Assembly: GCA_023313575.1 (NCBI GenBank)
Contig: JAJTTP010000006.1
Span: forward strand, 682,001-746,000
From: Eutypella sp. D-1
Lineage: Eukaryota; Ascomycota; Sordariomycetes; Xylariales; Diatrypaceae
Direction of reading: 5' to 3'
Length of the DNA: 64,000 nt
Shown: one piece after another, positions 45,823 to 56,692 of the stretch
Layout of the letters: each line of letters begins with the position of its first letter
Numbering within the stretch: position 1 is the stretch's first letter
The notes under the pieces: generated by a model
Seen by the model: the letters and a program-made list of their open reading frames with translations, nothing else
Databases searched by the model: none
Told to the model about the DNA's origin: nothing
Made by a program: the position numbers and the translations under genes

Positions 45823-46535
45823 ATGTTGCAGAGCTTCCTACTCGTCTTTGGCCTCTTGGCCTCCTTCGCCGCTTCAGGCGTAATTCCCCACGAACGAGGT
45901 ATTGTTGATGTCGAGATCGACGATGCCTATTCATTACCAGAGATGGAGCGCGCCGAAACAGGCCTGGAGGCAAGGGACGACCCAGGCGGATTCGACGATC
46001 AATTCAGAGATCCAGGCGAAGACAATGGCAGCGACGATCACCGTCGTACAAATTGCATAGGGGACTTCTGTCCATCCAAATACGGATGCATGGTTGCTCC
46101 CTACATCTTGGACGGTTTCTATCTCAAGCAAGTAAGAACGGAACTCGAGCACTTCTGTGACAGCGGAACATCACTGGTACGTGTAGACGCCGAGGCTACC
46201 AGTCAAGTCACGAATGCTAACTATTCTGTGTGCACCAGTATGCGAAAAATCTACACGCTTGAACATAAGCAACCGTAAACATGGGAATAGATGCTGACAG
46301 GTTCTCTAGACGCCGCCGCCGCGGATACTTAGTTGACGACCATAAACGCAACACGGTTGGGGGGGTCTGCAATTACGCTCGATACAAGCAGGGGTGCTCA
46401 TCCGGGGATGTGAGCAGCGCATGGCAGTTCTTGAACAAATTCTGCGGGCTGAACTCTGGAGGTTGGGTGCAGGTCGGCCACAGGCAGACCATAGTGAGAG
46501 CACAGCGCGGAGTAGAGAAGTGGTGTGAAGTCTGA
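45823..46535 (+). CDS. Small secreted cysteine-rich protein (effector-like), splice model uncertain
   Basis: The start at 45823 gives a clear signal peptide (MLQSFLLVFGLLASFAASG), then an acidic, Asp-rich pro-region and a first Cys group (NCIGDFC...C...C) up to about 46176. A second Cys-rich part (46291-46535) has GGVCNYARYKQGCSS, KFCG and a final WC, in another frame. One model (donor 46181, acceptor at 46290) joins both in phase and gives about 200 residues. Another intron (46177-46238) has better branch and splice motifs but ends the protein at about 46262 with only the first half. Small secreted fungal proteins with spaced cysteines include effectors and killer-toxin-like proteins; the spacing here does not establish either. 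The function is unknown. Confidence 0.5.
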
Positions 46536-47290
46536 TGGTATTTGGCCAGACTCCTGGTAATTGGATAGGGGTCTTAGGGTCTAGGGGGATAGGGGCATTT
46601 GGGTATGGTTGCATGATGGCTTGCATTGACAGCGGACAATGGGGGAAATTATGATTCATGAATAGATACGACCGTACGATTGGGTATGATGATGTATCTG
46701 GCAGAGCAACAGAGTCTTTAGGTTTACGTATCTACATATTGTTAATGCATACATATGTAGAAGCTGTCCAAAGTTGTCTGAAGTTTGTTTGCTTCCAAGG
46801 TTGTTGCTATCAACATGTAAGGTTACGTTGAAATAGGGAAATGGGAGGTTACGATTGGATGAGATAGTCTTTGATGTGGATAGGAGAAAACATCTACTAT
46901 GAATAAGTACCCCAGTACCAAACACACGGATAATTATGTGGGTCAATTACATGCATAAAATACCCGAATAGGAAGCCGGTAAAGCCCACCTAGTCGGTGC
47001 TCTTTGTGGGTCAATTACCCCACGTTAGAATTCTGCCGCTGTCCACACTGCTAGATAACTCCGATTACTTCCTGCAGTACCCAAGCAACCAAGTTTGGAA
47101 GTACTTCGTACATAACAGAAAAAGAAAAGGCATCAACCTATCAGTTCGTTTGCTCGACGTTTTGGGGCTCGGGACTATCACATATGAGCTGGGAACCGAT
47201 TTGAGCTGATAGATCTATAACTGATAACCGAAAGACAGGAGGCTAAGGAGGGGTTACAATCTCGACGATACTTGTCGGGAAACCGCCAAG
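46536..47290. other. Spacer between the secreted protein gene and rbg1
   Basis: About 750 bases of AT-rich DNA with the end of the secreted-protein transcript and the rbg1 promoter. No other gene was recognised. It marks the right edge of the accessory block. Confidence 0.6.
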
Positions 47291-48853
47291 ATGGTGAACA
47301 TTACGGATAAGATTAAGGAGTGAGTTGACAAACTGATTATCATTATACCAGATGGTCACGGGACCATACTAACCGAGATACCAGGATTGAGGATGAGATG
47401 AGGAGGACTCAAAGTACGCATATAATATTGGGATTATTACACTGCGAATCCGAAATCTGTGACCGAGTACTAACTTGGTAACGGCTCACAGAGAACAAGG
47501 CGACTGGTAAGGAGCACAAGACCCACTGTCTAGGCATAACACTAACTCCTGTCCAGAGTATCACCTTGGTCTTCTGAAGGGGTAAGCACTTTTTTCTCCC
47601 GGCTTTCGACATCGTCCTTGCGTCGTCGGTGATGATTAGTATCACATCGTCCGAGCTCCTCTGACACGCATCATACAACTAGAAAGCTTGCGCGCCTACG
47701 AGCTCAGCTCCTGGAGCCGGGGCCGGGCGCCGGGTCAGGTGGTGGTGCCGGCTTCGACGTCAGTAAAAGCGGTGATGCCCGTATCGCCCTGGTAGGGTTT
47801 CCCTCGGTGGGAAAATCAACCTTCCTGTCCAAGGTAACCAAGACGCGGTCCGAGGTCGCCTCGTACGCTTTCACGACCCTGACGGCCATTCCGGGCGTGC
47901 TCGAGTATGGCGGCGCTGAGATTCAGCTACTTGACCTGCCCGGTATCATCGAGGGTGCCGCCGAGGGCAAGGGCCGAGGTCGCCAGGTCATCTCCGCTGC
48001 GAAGACCAGTGACCTCATCCTCATGGTACTCGACGCCACCAAGCGCGCCGAGCAGCGCGCCCTGCTCGAGGCCGAGCTGGAAGCCGTCGGCATCCGGCTT
48101 AACAGGGAACCGCCGTAAGTCTCTCCGCTAAGCGCTAAGCCAAGCGTATGAACCAAATAACTCCTGCCCTGTCCTACACGAAAACTTGTCGTGAAGAAAA
48201 CGTCGAGCTTCAACGTGGTCTTGGTGACGTAGACTAACGCATGGACCGCCTCTCCCGGCGATCATAGGAATATCTACCTAAAACAGAAAAAGGCGGGCGG
48301 CATGAAGATCACCTTCCAGTCACCGCCAAAAAATCTTGACGAGAAGATGGTATATAATATCCTAAGAGACTACAAGATGCTGAACGTAGAGGTGCTGGTG
48401 CGGGATGACGAGGCGACCGTGGACGACCTGATCGACGTCATCATGAAGGACCACCGCAAGTATATCAAGTGCCTGTACGTGTACAACAAGATCGACAGTG
48501 TGTCGGTTGAGTTCCTCGACTCGCTGGCGCGCGAGCCCCATACTGTGGTCATGAGCTGCGAGCTTGACCTCGGCATCCAGGATGTCGTCGACCGCTGCTG
48601 GCAGGAGCTCCGCCTCATCCGCATCTACACCAAGCGCAAGGGCGTCGACCCGGACTTCAGCGAGGCCCTGATCGTCCGCAATAACGCCACCATCGAGGAC
48701 GTCTGCGACCGCATCCACCGCACACTCAAGGACACTTACAAGTACGCCCTCGTCTGGGGCGCGAGCGCACGCCACGTGCCGCAGAGGGTGGGCCTCGGGC
48801 ATGCCGTCGCCGACGAGGACGTGGTTTACATAGTCAGCGGGTATAAAGCGTGA
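47291..48853 (+). CDS. rbg1: DRG-family ribosome-associated GTPase RBG1
   Basis: Six exons (47291-47319, 47385-47413, 47492-47506, 47557-47581, 47683-48114, 48268-48853) encode 371 residues, the usual DRG1/Rbg1 size. The third exon is a 15-base micro-exon. It is a GTPase that binds translating ribosomes together with a Tma46/DFRP partner (known). It opens [17 protein letters not shown], then a helical N-terminus; the G1 loop GFPSVGKST is at residues 71-79, G3 is [16 protein letters not shown], and G4-like NKID is in VYNKIDSVS. The C-terminal TGS domain ends [13 protein letters not shown] and EDVVYIV. A Gly-rich insert precedes the G domain. All splice phases agree and every spliced junction restores the highly conserved sequence. 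It is convergent with the SPO12-like gene. Confidence 0.96.
47492..47506 (+). other. 15-base micro-exon of rbg1
   Basis: Flanked by CACAG on the left and GTAAGG on the right, with a CTAAC branch site upstream. It encodes the NKAT of KNKATEYHLG; without it the frame and the conserved sequence are lost. Confidence 0.88.
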
Positions 48854-49551
48854 ATAATTAATAAGAAAAGAGGAAAACAATTCTTGATCAATTTTCAGAG
48901 GCTTATTAGACCTGATGGACGTGTTTTGCTTCATGATGCGCTTCAAGAAAGCCAGAAAGAAAAAGATGATCTGCACCGCATGGATGAGCCTTGTCGTTTA
49001 TTCATTAAAGAAAATGTCATTATGAAGCCAAGTGCCCATGTCTTGCTCTCATCCCCCCCTCCCTTTATTTCCCGAGATGTGCGGAGAGCACGAAGGAGGC
49101 CAACCCGCCAAACCAGTCCCAAGACACAGAAAGAAAGCCGAGAGCCAATTCCTGTCCATTCCATTTGGCCCCCCTCCCTCTCTCCGTGTCCATCCCTGCC
49201 GAACGCCGATGCTCGATGGATTGATTGGTGTATTTGTCATCAGAATAGAAAAGAAAAACAAAAGAAACTGAATGAAAGACCAAGCCACTATCCACATCCT
49301 GAAAGATGGGGGAAGAAACCCCACCTTTTCCGTCCCCCTCCCTCCCTTTCAGGTAGAATGGGGGTCGGGGGGCTGGGGGCGGGCAAGAAAACAGATAATC
49401 GAAAGTAAGAGAATCATAAAAAAATTGAAGCACGCCGGTCACTACACGCATAGCCCGTCTTCGGCAATGTCGCCAGGGCCATGCGTGTGCGGGCGCGCAA
49501 GAAACAGCATAAGCTACTCCTGTATGCCTTGTCCTCCAGCCTAAGTTCAGG
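48854..49551. other. Convergent 3' spacer between rbg1 and the SPO12-like gene
   Basis: About 700 bases, C-rich on the plus strand with C/T runs near 49050-49200. It should hold both 3' UTRs. The open frames here are overlapping low-complexity frames. Confidence 0.6.
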
Positions 49552-50069
49552 CTAGGTGGCGCGGCTGCTGTTCTCCAGGGGAGAGGACGCGTGCGCCGCA
49601 GGTCTTCTAGCCCCGAGGACGTTCTCGCCGGCGAACTTCTTAGCGGACGCCTGGGCGAAGAGAGACTTCGGTTTGGCCCTGCAGGTTTTTTGGAGGTTAG
49701 CAAAAGCGGGAGGTTATAAGTGACACAAAGAGAGAGGGAGAGAGCGGGTTGGTCTACGTACTTGGTGACCTGCTTGCCGCGGAGAGCGTTCAGCTTCGCT
49801 GTGCAGGGACTCATAATGTTGTCCGACGGCGAGACGTACTCGCGGCCTTGCCTAGTGAGGAGGGGCGTCTCATGTCAGTAAGTTACGGGGAAAAGAGGGG
49901 AAGGGGAGGTGGATGTGGGCTTCGCTTACTTCTCTTCCATCTTGGACTGCAGGACCTGTCGGTGGTACTCCATGCTCTTAACCTCGGACTTGCTGTCCTC
50001 CGGCTGCTGCTGCTGCTGTTGGACAGGCGTGTTGCGGTCCTTCTCGGACAGGACGTTTCCGGACGACAT
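49552..50069 (-). CDS. SPO12-family mitotic exit regulator
   Basis: Three exons (49930-50069, 49762-49851, 49552-49678) encode 118 residues, and all phases agree. It is too small and spliced to be found as one open frame. The conserved Spo12 core is at residues 54-67: SPSDNIMSPCTAKL, including the SPSDN and SPCT Ser-Pro sites that are Cdk targets in yeast Spo12/Bns1 (known). Yeast Spo12 acts in the FEAR network that releases Cdc14 from the nucleolus at anaphase and has a role in meiosis. A six-Gln run lies near residues 17-22, and a basic stretch after the core resembles the family's localisation region. The family is clear; direct function in this fungus is inferred from the motif. It is convergent with rbg1. 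Confidence 0.9.
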
Positions 50070-51420
50070 TGCGACTTGGGAGTTTCGTGTGCGAATGTCG
50101 ATGCTTTTGCTTGTGAAAGGTGTGCCGTGCGCGCGCGTGCCTCTTGCTTTTTTTTATGTTTTTGTGCCTTGCGGTTTCGTGTTGTATAGAAAGCGTGTTG
50201 TGAGGATGTTCGAGAAATAACCGTTTCTGTTACAGGTGCGTAGGAGTGATAAAAAGCGCTTTGTTGGCTTGGCTAGGCTAGGCACTGCGTGTCTGTGTAT
50301 GCGATATGCGTCCCGACGGAATGAATGTAGATGGAGAAGAGGATGGATGTTTTTTGGGCTGTGTTTGATAGAGAGGTAGTAAAACAATTAAATTGATTTG
50401 CGAATCGTCAAAAAAAAAAGAGAGAGAGAGATCTTTCTTTATCGGAATGAGGGCCACTTGGGTGGGTTCTTCAGCTAAAAAGTATTTGATTTGGGCTTGG
50501 CGAGGGAAAGCATATGCGGGTAAATCAGTGGATGCTGATGTCAATAAGCTTGTTAGGTAATGGGGCATGTGGGAAAAAAAAGTTCGTATGTAAACATGTT
50601 GACCGGGCAACAGAAAGGAAGGAGCAGGGGGTGGTCACTGGGTTACCCACCCTACCTATTATACCCCCCCCCCACCCACTCGCCCTGCACCGCGTTAAGG
50701 CGATTTGCGGTTTGCCAAGTTTCGGACCCGCCGTTCTACATTCCCCACGTCAAGCCACGTTTAATTACCTAACCTTGTCAGCCAGGCAAGCAAGCCAAAG
50801 CTTTTGTTTGGTTGCGTCCATAGAAGTCGTCCTTCCAACGACGAAGCATTATCGCGCCTCCTCGGGCTGGAGCCGCGAGAGCCAGGGGTCCGTGATGTGA
50901 GTCATACTCGCGGCAGATCTTCCCATGCATCGTCCATCCACTACATACAGGGACAAGGGCGGGGAGATGAAACTAAACTTGGTTATTTACGGATCGAACT
51001 CCCAAGAAAACAACTATCGGAGCGGTTTGTTTTGTGTGAACTTCGTGCGAAACGAAACGTACGCAATGCGGCGCGCCCCTGCCTTTACATTCTGCTCTTT
51101 ATCCATGTGCGGCAAGCTTACAGTACGCTGGTGTTGTGTGGAAAATGCACAATAGATTGATAGCTTCTAGCGAAAGCACCCTCATATCCCCATCGTAGGT
51201 ACAAAGTCCACAAAGCTGTAGATAACAGGACCCCGGCGTTTCCCATATGCCGGGGTTGGGTGATAGATTAGTTGTATAGTAATGTCATGGCTGGGCAATA
51301 TCATGAATAGGTAAGATACTTGAATTTTGGCCATTCTGCATTATATTTTCCAATATCCTAGATCTGGTACGCGTGTGTAATCTACGTGCTATGAATTCAA
51401 ATAAACACCAGCAAACAATC
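50070..51420. other. Spacer between the SPO12-like gene and the acyl-CoA dehydrogenase
   Basis: 1.35 kb holding the SPO12-like promoter and the 3' UTR of the dehydrogenase. It contains a GA run at about 50412 and a C run at about 50665. No gene was recognised. Confidence 0.6.
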
Positions 51421-52934
51421 TCAGAGCTTGGCCTTGATGTTCGCACCGGGCTGGTAGAGCTTAAGGTTCTTCTCGCGCAGCAGGCGCTCCGTCTTCTCCC
51501 TCTGGGCGAGGATCTTGCGCGCGGCCTCGGGGCCCCTCTTGTTCTCGTTGCGGCCCATCTGCTGGAGGTGGACCTCGTCGGGCCCATCGGCGAGGCGGAG
51601 GGTGCGGATGCCGGCCCACATGCTCGCGAGCGGGGTATCCTGGCTGACGCCGGCACCGCCGAACGCCTGGACGGCGCGGTCGATGACGTTCAGGGCCGTG
51701 GTCGGCACCAGGACCTTGGCCTGCGCGATCTCGCGCAGCGCCGCCTTGGGTCCCAGGTCATCCATCCGCACTGCCGCGTTCAGCACCACCAGGCGCGCCG
51801 CGTCGATCTCGAGACGCGACCGCGCCACCCACTCGAGTATCACGCCGTGCTCCCGCAGCTGCTTGCCGAACGGCGTCTTCTTCGGGTCGTTGATCCGCAT
51901 CAACAGCCAATCGAGCGCCCGCTCGGCGGCGCCGATACTCCGCATCGCGTGGTGGATCCGACCGGGTCCCAATCGGCCCTGGATGATCTCGAAGCCCCGA
52001 CCCTCGCCGAGGACCATGTTGCTCGCCGGCACGCGCACGTTGTCAAAGGAGATGTGACCGTGACCATGGGGCGCGTCGTCGTAGCCGTAGACGTTGAGCA
52101 TTCGGTGGATAGTGATGCCTTTCGTGTCCGCGGGGACCAGGATAACGGACTGTTGTTTGTACGGGTCCTTGTTATTGGGACTGGACTTGCCCATCACGAT
52201 ATAAATCTTACACCTCGGGTCGCCGGCACCGCTGGACCACCATTTCTGCACACTGTCAGCCCTACGTTCAATTATTTGATAGCCAGCTGATGACTTACAC
52301 TGCCATTGAGAACCCATTCGTCGCCCTCTTGCCGCATGTTTAGCTGAATATTGGTCGCATCCGACGAGGCGACGTCCGGCTCGGTCATGAGGAAAGCCGA
52401 CCTGATCTCGCCCTCCATCAAGGGCTTCAGCCACCGGTCCTTCTGGGCGTCGTTTCCATACTTGGCCAACACCTCCATATTGCCGGTATCAGGGGCGGCG
52501 CAATTGACCGCTTCGGAGGCGACTCTGGATCTCCCCAGCCATTCCGCCATCAACCCGTATTCTACATTCGTAAATCCAGGCGATTCCTTGTAGTGACCCT
52601 TGGGGAAGAACATGTTCCAGAGGCCGAGTTTCCTTGCCTTGGCCTTGAGCTCGTCGACAATGGCCGGGTGATGATCCCATCGCGCATCACCTTCACCGAT
52701 TTGCGCCTCCAGAACGGGATCGGCTCTACAGACCGATATCTCAGTAAGCAGTGTAAAGAAGCTGGGTTGGCGCATGTACGTACGGTATGCATTCCTCCTC
52801 GACGAACTTGGCAACAACGTCCAAGGTCTGCTTCGCCTTATCGCTGACGCGATGTTTTACCTGGTTTGGTGTGAGCGCGTTGTGTTTCAAGGTGGATTAG
52901 GGATACTTACGAGATCGGGAATCCGAGAAGACAT
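51421..52934 (-). CDS. Acyl-CoA dehydrogenase (ACAD10/11-like), PTS1-type C-terminus
   Basis: Four exons (52911-52934, 52784-52860, 52299-52725, 51421-52245) encode 450 residues in a consistent frame. It is a flavoprotein that makes the alpha-beta double bond of acyl-CoA and passes electrons to FAD. Motifs: [15 protein letters not shown] (acyl-CoA/FAD loop), [30 protein letters not shown] (domain hinge), and the C-terminal [35 protein letters not shown] of the FAD-binding helix. The protein ends AKL, which matches the peroxisomal PTS1 consensus [SAC][KRH][LM], so the enzyme may act in peroxisomal beta-oxidation rather than, or as well as, in mitochondria (inference). No mitochondrial presequence is obvious. 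It is divergent from cwc2. Confidence 0.93.
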
Positions 52935-53967
52935 TGTGGTGTTTTTATTGGAGAGTGCTTTATAACTTATTCGGATTGGAACATAGGTATATACCGTTAC
53001 CAAAATAGTCAATTCGAGGATATAGTTGAAACTTGGAACAGAGCAATAACCGGAATTGTCGTGAAATGGGAATATAGTGAAGGTCGAAGTTCTACATACG
53101 TACTTGTAGCTCATATACATACATGTAGCACTTGGTACGTTAGCAAGCAAGCTACCCGAGGGCTGGAAATCCAGGCCGAGGCACTCTGTGGGGCACCCCC
53201 AGCGGGGTATGCCGCCCTAATAACTGGAGCTGACTACATAGTACCTACCCGATTGGAACCTAGCTGACGGCAGACTCCATCATCACCTGGGCAGCTGTGC
53301 TGAAATCCCGCTAAACCCCTTAAAACCTGGGGGAGCTTGAGAAGATGCCCCAGACACCCAAGACACCACACCACGCCACTGGGCAAAAATATAACAATCT
53401 CGGCAATTATCACTTATGGAGGACGGCATTAGCCCGATTTGAATCACCAACGAGTGCATTAGTAGATGAGTTGCAAAAACGGAAAGCCAGAAAAAGGAAG
53501 GTTTGCATATACCAAGCTGCTATGTATACAAGCTTACCTATAGACACGTGGGTACTAGGTAACTACCTAGGTATGCACATATGCGATTATGAAACTAAAG
53601 CTTATGCTAAACAGGCTATTCCTATAATGGGGCAATGCTATAAACCCATTGCAAATACCTATCTATTGACCACTAAAGGTTGACTTAGGTAGTGGCCCCA
53701 GAAAGTATCATTCAGGATATCGATAGTTATACCTAGGTACATATTAATTATTTTCATCGTAGCATTACACCATTTCTCAAGCCCTTCTTCACCTTCAATC
53801 TTTTTCTCATACCAGCTCCCCTTCGACCACACCCTTACTCCCTTACTTACTTTTAAGGAATACGTCAAAACCTATATCACTCCCATACAATCCAATCTCG
53901 AGCGTCGAAGAAACCTAACATAAACATAAACGCGAAAGTGAAGGCGAAAGCGACCGCGAACACCAAC
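52935..53967. other. Divergent promoter spacer between the acyl-CoA dehydrogenase and cwc2
   Basis: About 1 kb with two perfect TACCTAGGTA palindromes (53564-53573 and 53730-53739) and C/T-rich sequence just before cwc2. No coding gene was seen. Confidence 0.65.
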
Positions 53968-55308
53968 ATGTCGGAGGAAACCCCGGCGGGAGAGGTCGTC
54001 CCGGCCCAGGAGTCGGAGCAGCAGCAGCAGCAGCAGCAGTCCACCGCGGTGGCGGCGCCAGCACCCAAGAAAATGAAGAAGATAATCCGGAAGAAGCGGC
54101 CGGCGCGTCCCCAAGTCGACCCGTCCTTCTTCTCGTCCGAGCCACCGCCCCAGACCGGCACCATCTTCAACATCTGGTACAACAAGTGGTCCGGCGGCGA
54201 CCGCGAGGACAAGTACCTGTCTAAGACCGCCGCCAAGGGCCGGTGCAACGTGGCGCAGGACAGCGGCTTCACGCGCGCCGACCGCGTGCCCGGCTCTTAC
54301 TTCTGCCTGTTCTTCGCCCGCGGCATCTGCCCCCGCGGTCAGGACTGCGAATACCTGCACCGTCTACCCACCCTACACGACCTGTTCAACCCCAACGTCG
54401 ACTGTTTTGGCCGCGACAAGTTCTCTGACTACCGCGACGACATGGGCGGCGTAGGCAGCTTCTCCCGCGTCAACCGCACCATCTACGTCGGTCGCATCCA
54501 CGTCAGCGACGACATCGAGGAGATCGTCGCCCGCCACTTCGCCGAGTGGGGTCAGGTCGAGCGTATTCGTGTCCTCAATACCCGCGGCGTCGCCTTTATC
54601 ACCTATACGAATGAGGCCAATGCGCAGTTTGCCAAGGAGGTGAGTTCACGGGAACATCCACGGGTCTCTGATCTGCCTTTCTCCCTTCCCACTTACACTT
54701 ACATGTCATATATTCTATAGAAAAACCCAGATTTTTTAAGTTGCTAACACCAAACCCCCGAACAGGCAATGGCACACCAATCATTAGACCACAGCGAGAT
54801 CCTCAACGTCCGCTGGGCGACAGCCGACCCGAACCCCATGGCGCAGGCGCGAGAGGCGAGACGAGTCGAGGAGCAGGCGGCCGAAGCCATCAGGAGGGCG
54901 CTGCCAGAGGCGTTCGTGGCGGAGATCGAGGGGCGGGACCCGGAGGCCAGGAAGCGGCGCAAGATCGAGAGCAGTTTCGGTCTTGAGGGGTACGAGGCTC
55001 CGGATAGTGTCTACTTCGCCCGCGGCGCCAACGCCGTCAACCCCGTAGGCAGGCAGGGATACGAGCTTGAACACGAGCAGCGGCGGATGATCGAGAACGG
55101 CGAGGTCGGGGGTGGAGGCCCGGATACAGCAGCATGGCAGCAACAACAACAAGCACATACGCAAACGGAAGACGGCGGTATCCTATCGGGTAGCACGCTG
55201 GCGGCGTTGAAGGCGGCCAAGGTGGCGACGGCGTCGAAACCAAAAGCGGCCGCTTCGGCAGGGCCGTTGGTCGCGTACGGAAGCGACAGCGACGACGATG
55301 ACGAGTAA
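53968..55308 (+). CDS. cwc2: Pre-mRNA-splicing factor CWC2
   Basis: Two exons (53968-54639, 54766-55308) encode 404 residues; the 126-base intron has donor GTGAGT, a TGCTAAC branch site and acceptor ACAG. Cwc2 is part of the Prp19 complex and contacts U6 snRNA in the activated spliceosome (known). After a Gln-rich start, the torus region is at about residues 62-160 with a CCCH zinc finger (C113, C121, C127, H131), then an RRM at about 169-250 (TIYVGRIHV and GVAFITYTN). The C-terminus is polar with an acidic end, DSDDDDE. Length is normal. In-frame upstream sequence exists, but the ATG at 53968 fits the family start. It is convergent with the UreF gene. Confidence 0.95.
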
Positions 55309-55606
55309 TGCATTAGGAATTAGGGGAAACGGCGTTTATTAGTATCATAAGATCAGCATTCATAATCGGGTAATAGAATTGTATATATATACACCGCACA
55401 CATGCTTTCAAAACCCGCAAGTTGGGTGGATATCCCATGTCTAGTTCTCACACGAGTCGTAATGCTATAATTCTATGCCTCTTGCTACTGTAGTGATTCT
55501 CCCCCTGCCCCCCCCCCCCCCAGGACATACAGCATGCCCGTCCATGCCCGTCCCAGACACTGAATAGACCGCGAGGGAGGGGAGAGAGAGAGAAAAAAAA
55601 AAAGCC
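55309..55606. other. Short convergent spacer between cwc2 and the UreF gene
   Basis: About 300 bases containing both 3' UTRs, AT-rich DNA and a 14-base C homopolymer at 55508-55521. Confidence 0.65.
55508..55521. repeat. Poly-C homopolymer (14 bases)
   Basis: A C run in the spacer between cwc2 and the UreF gene. Its length may be imprecise in the assembly. Confidence 0.9.
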
Positions 55607-56692
55607 CTAGCTGTTAAAGATCTTAGAATACAAAACCTCATGCCTAGCAATCCAGAGATCGAGGGCGGGCGCGGGCGCAGCGGCGTCCTCGGGCGCGACG
55701 TCCCAGGCTTTCCGGACGACGTCAGCGACGAGGCGGCGGACGCGCGGCGCAGCGAGCGCACGCTGTGCCTGGAAAGGTCCCAGCGCACCGGCCCGCATCG
55801 CCGCCGACGCCACCGCCCGCGCGTGCGCCAACACGTACGCGTGCGCCGCCTCCGACGCCGTCAGCCCCAGCGCCCGCGATACCGTCCCGAAGACCGGGCC
55901 CAGGTGCCCTGATGCCGTCGGTAGCTCCCGCGCTAATAGCTCGCGCTCTTCTTTCTCGTCGTCGTCGTCGTCGTCGTCGTCATCGAAGGTGCTTCCCGTT
56001 GTCTTTGCGTTTGCCTGTCCCGCCGAGGACGATGTGGATCCCCGCACCAGCGCGGAGAAGCGCTTGAGGACCTGCGCCGCGGCGGGGACCTCGTCTTCCT
56101 CCCCTCCACCGCTATCTCCGACGAGGCCCGGCGCGAAGGAGCGGTCCCAGAGACCAAGGAGGGCACGGCCCTGGGCGACGCTAGCGCGGCGCGCGACGGC
56201 GCAGACGGTAGCGGCGTCGAGGTCATCGTCGAGAGCCGCGAGGCGCGAGGGCCGACGGTGCGCCGCCAGCACGTGCGGGAGCGTTGCCGAGGCCAGCGCC
56301 GCCGTCGACAGCGGGAGGAAGTCAGTCTCGAAGGACCACGGCTTGACAGGCGCAGGGGCGAAGAGCCGCGCGTGCGCCCGCGACGACTCCAGTCCCGAGC
56401 TGAATGCGAATGAACCCAGTGGCAGCGCCGAGTCTGCCAGCAGTAGCAGGAAATGCTGGTTCGGGTTCGTGTATGGGCCGTTGTCTGGTGCCGACAGCGG
56501 CGGGGAGAGTGGATGTGGTATTGAGGAGATGGTGGTAGTATTAGGGCCAGATGACGAAGCCGGAATCGGGCCCGATTCCTTTATCTTCAGTCGCTCTCTT
56601 GCCTTGCGCAGACGGTCCTCCAGGTCCGCGATTTCGTCCCGGAGACCCTGCTCCGTCTCCATCTCCACCTCCTCCTTGCTCTCGGTTTCCAT
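55607..56692 (-). CDS. ureF: Urease accessory protein UreF
   Basis: Single-exon protein of 361 residues from the ATG at 56692. UreF helps UreD/UreG load nickel into urease (known). A charged coiled-coil N-terminus (about residues 1-40) is followed by the UreF core: LLLADSALPLGSFAFSSGLESS (the family's LPLGSFxxSxGLE signature), then Ala-rich helices. The core is interrupted by a low-complexity acidic insertion (a run of Asp near 55960-55985). It ends with LGLTASEAAHAYVLAHARAVASAAMRAGALGPFQAQR, a typical UreF end. The insert and the N-terminal extension make it longer than bacterial UreF, as is common in fungi. Confidence 0.92.
   Translation of the reverse strand: METESKEEVEMETEQGLRDEIADLEDRLRKARERLKIKESGPIPASSSGPNTTTISSIPHPLSPPLSAPDNGPYTNPNQHFLLLLADSALPLGSFAFSSGLESSRAHARLFAPAPVKPWSFETDFLPLSTAALASATLPHVLAAHRRPSRLAALDDDLDAATVCAVARRASVAQGRALLGLWDRSFAPGLVGDSGGGEEDEVPAAAQVLKRFSALVRGSTSSSAGQANAKTTGSTFDDDDDDDDDEKEERELLARELPTASGHLGPVFGTVSRALGLTASEAAHAYVLAHARAVASAAMRAGALGPFQAQRALAAPRVRRLVADVVRKAWDVAPEDAAAPAPALDLWIARHEVLYSKIFNS

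Noticed and set aside
51373..52290. 305-codon plus-strand open frame opposite the acyl-CoA dehydrogenase
   Set aside because: It is the antisense shadow of strongly conserved ACAD exons and has no recognisable domain.
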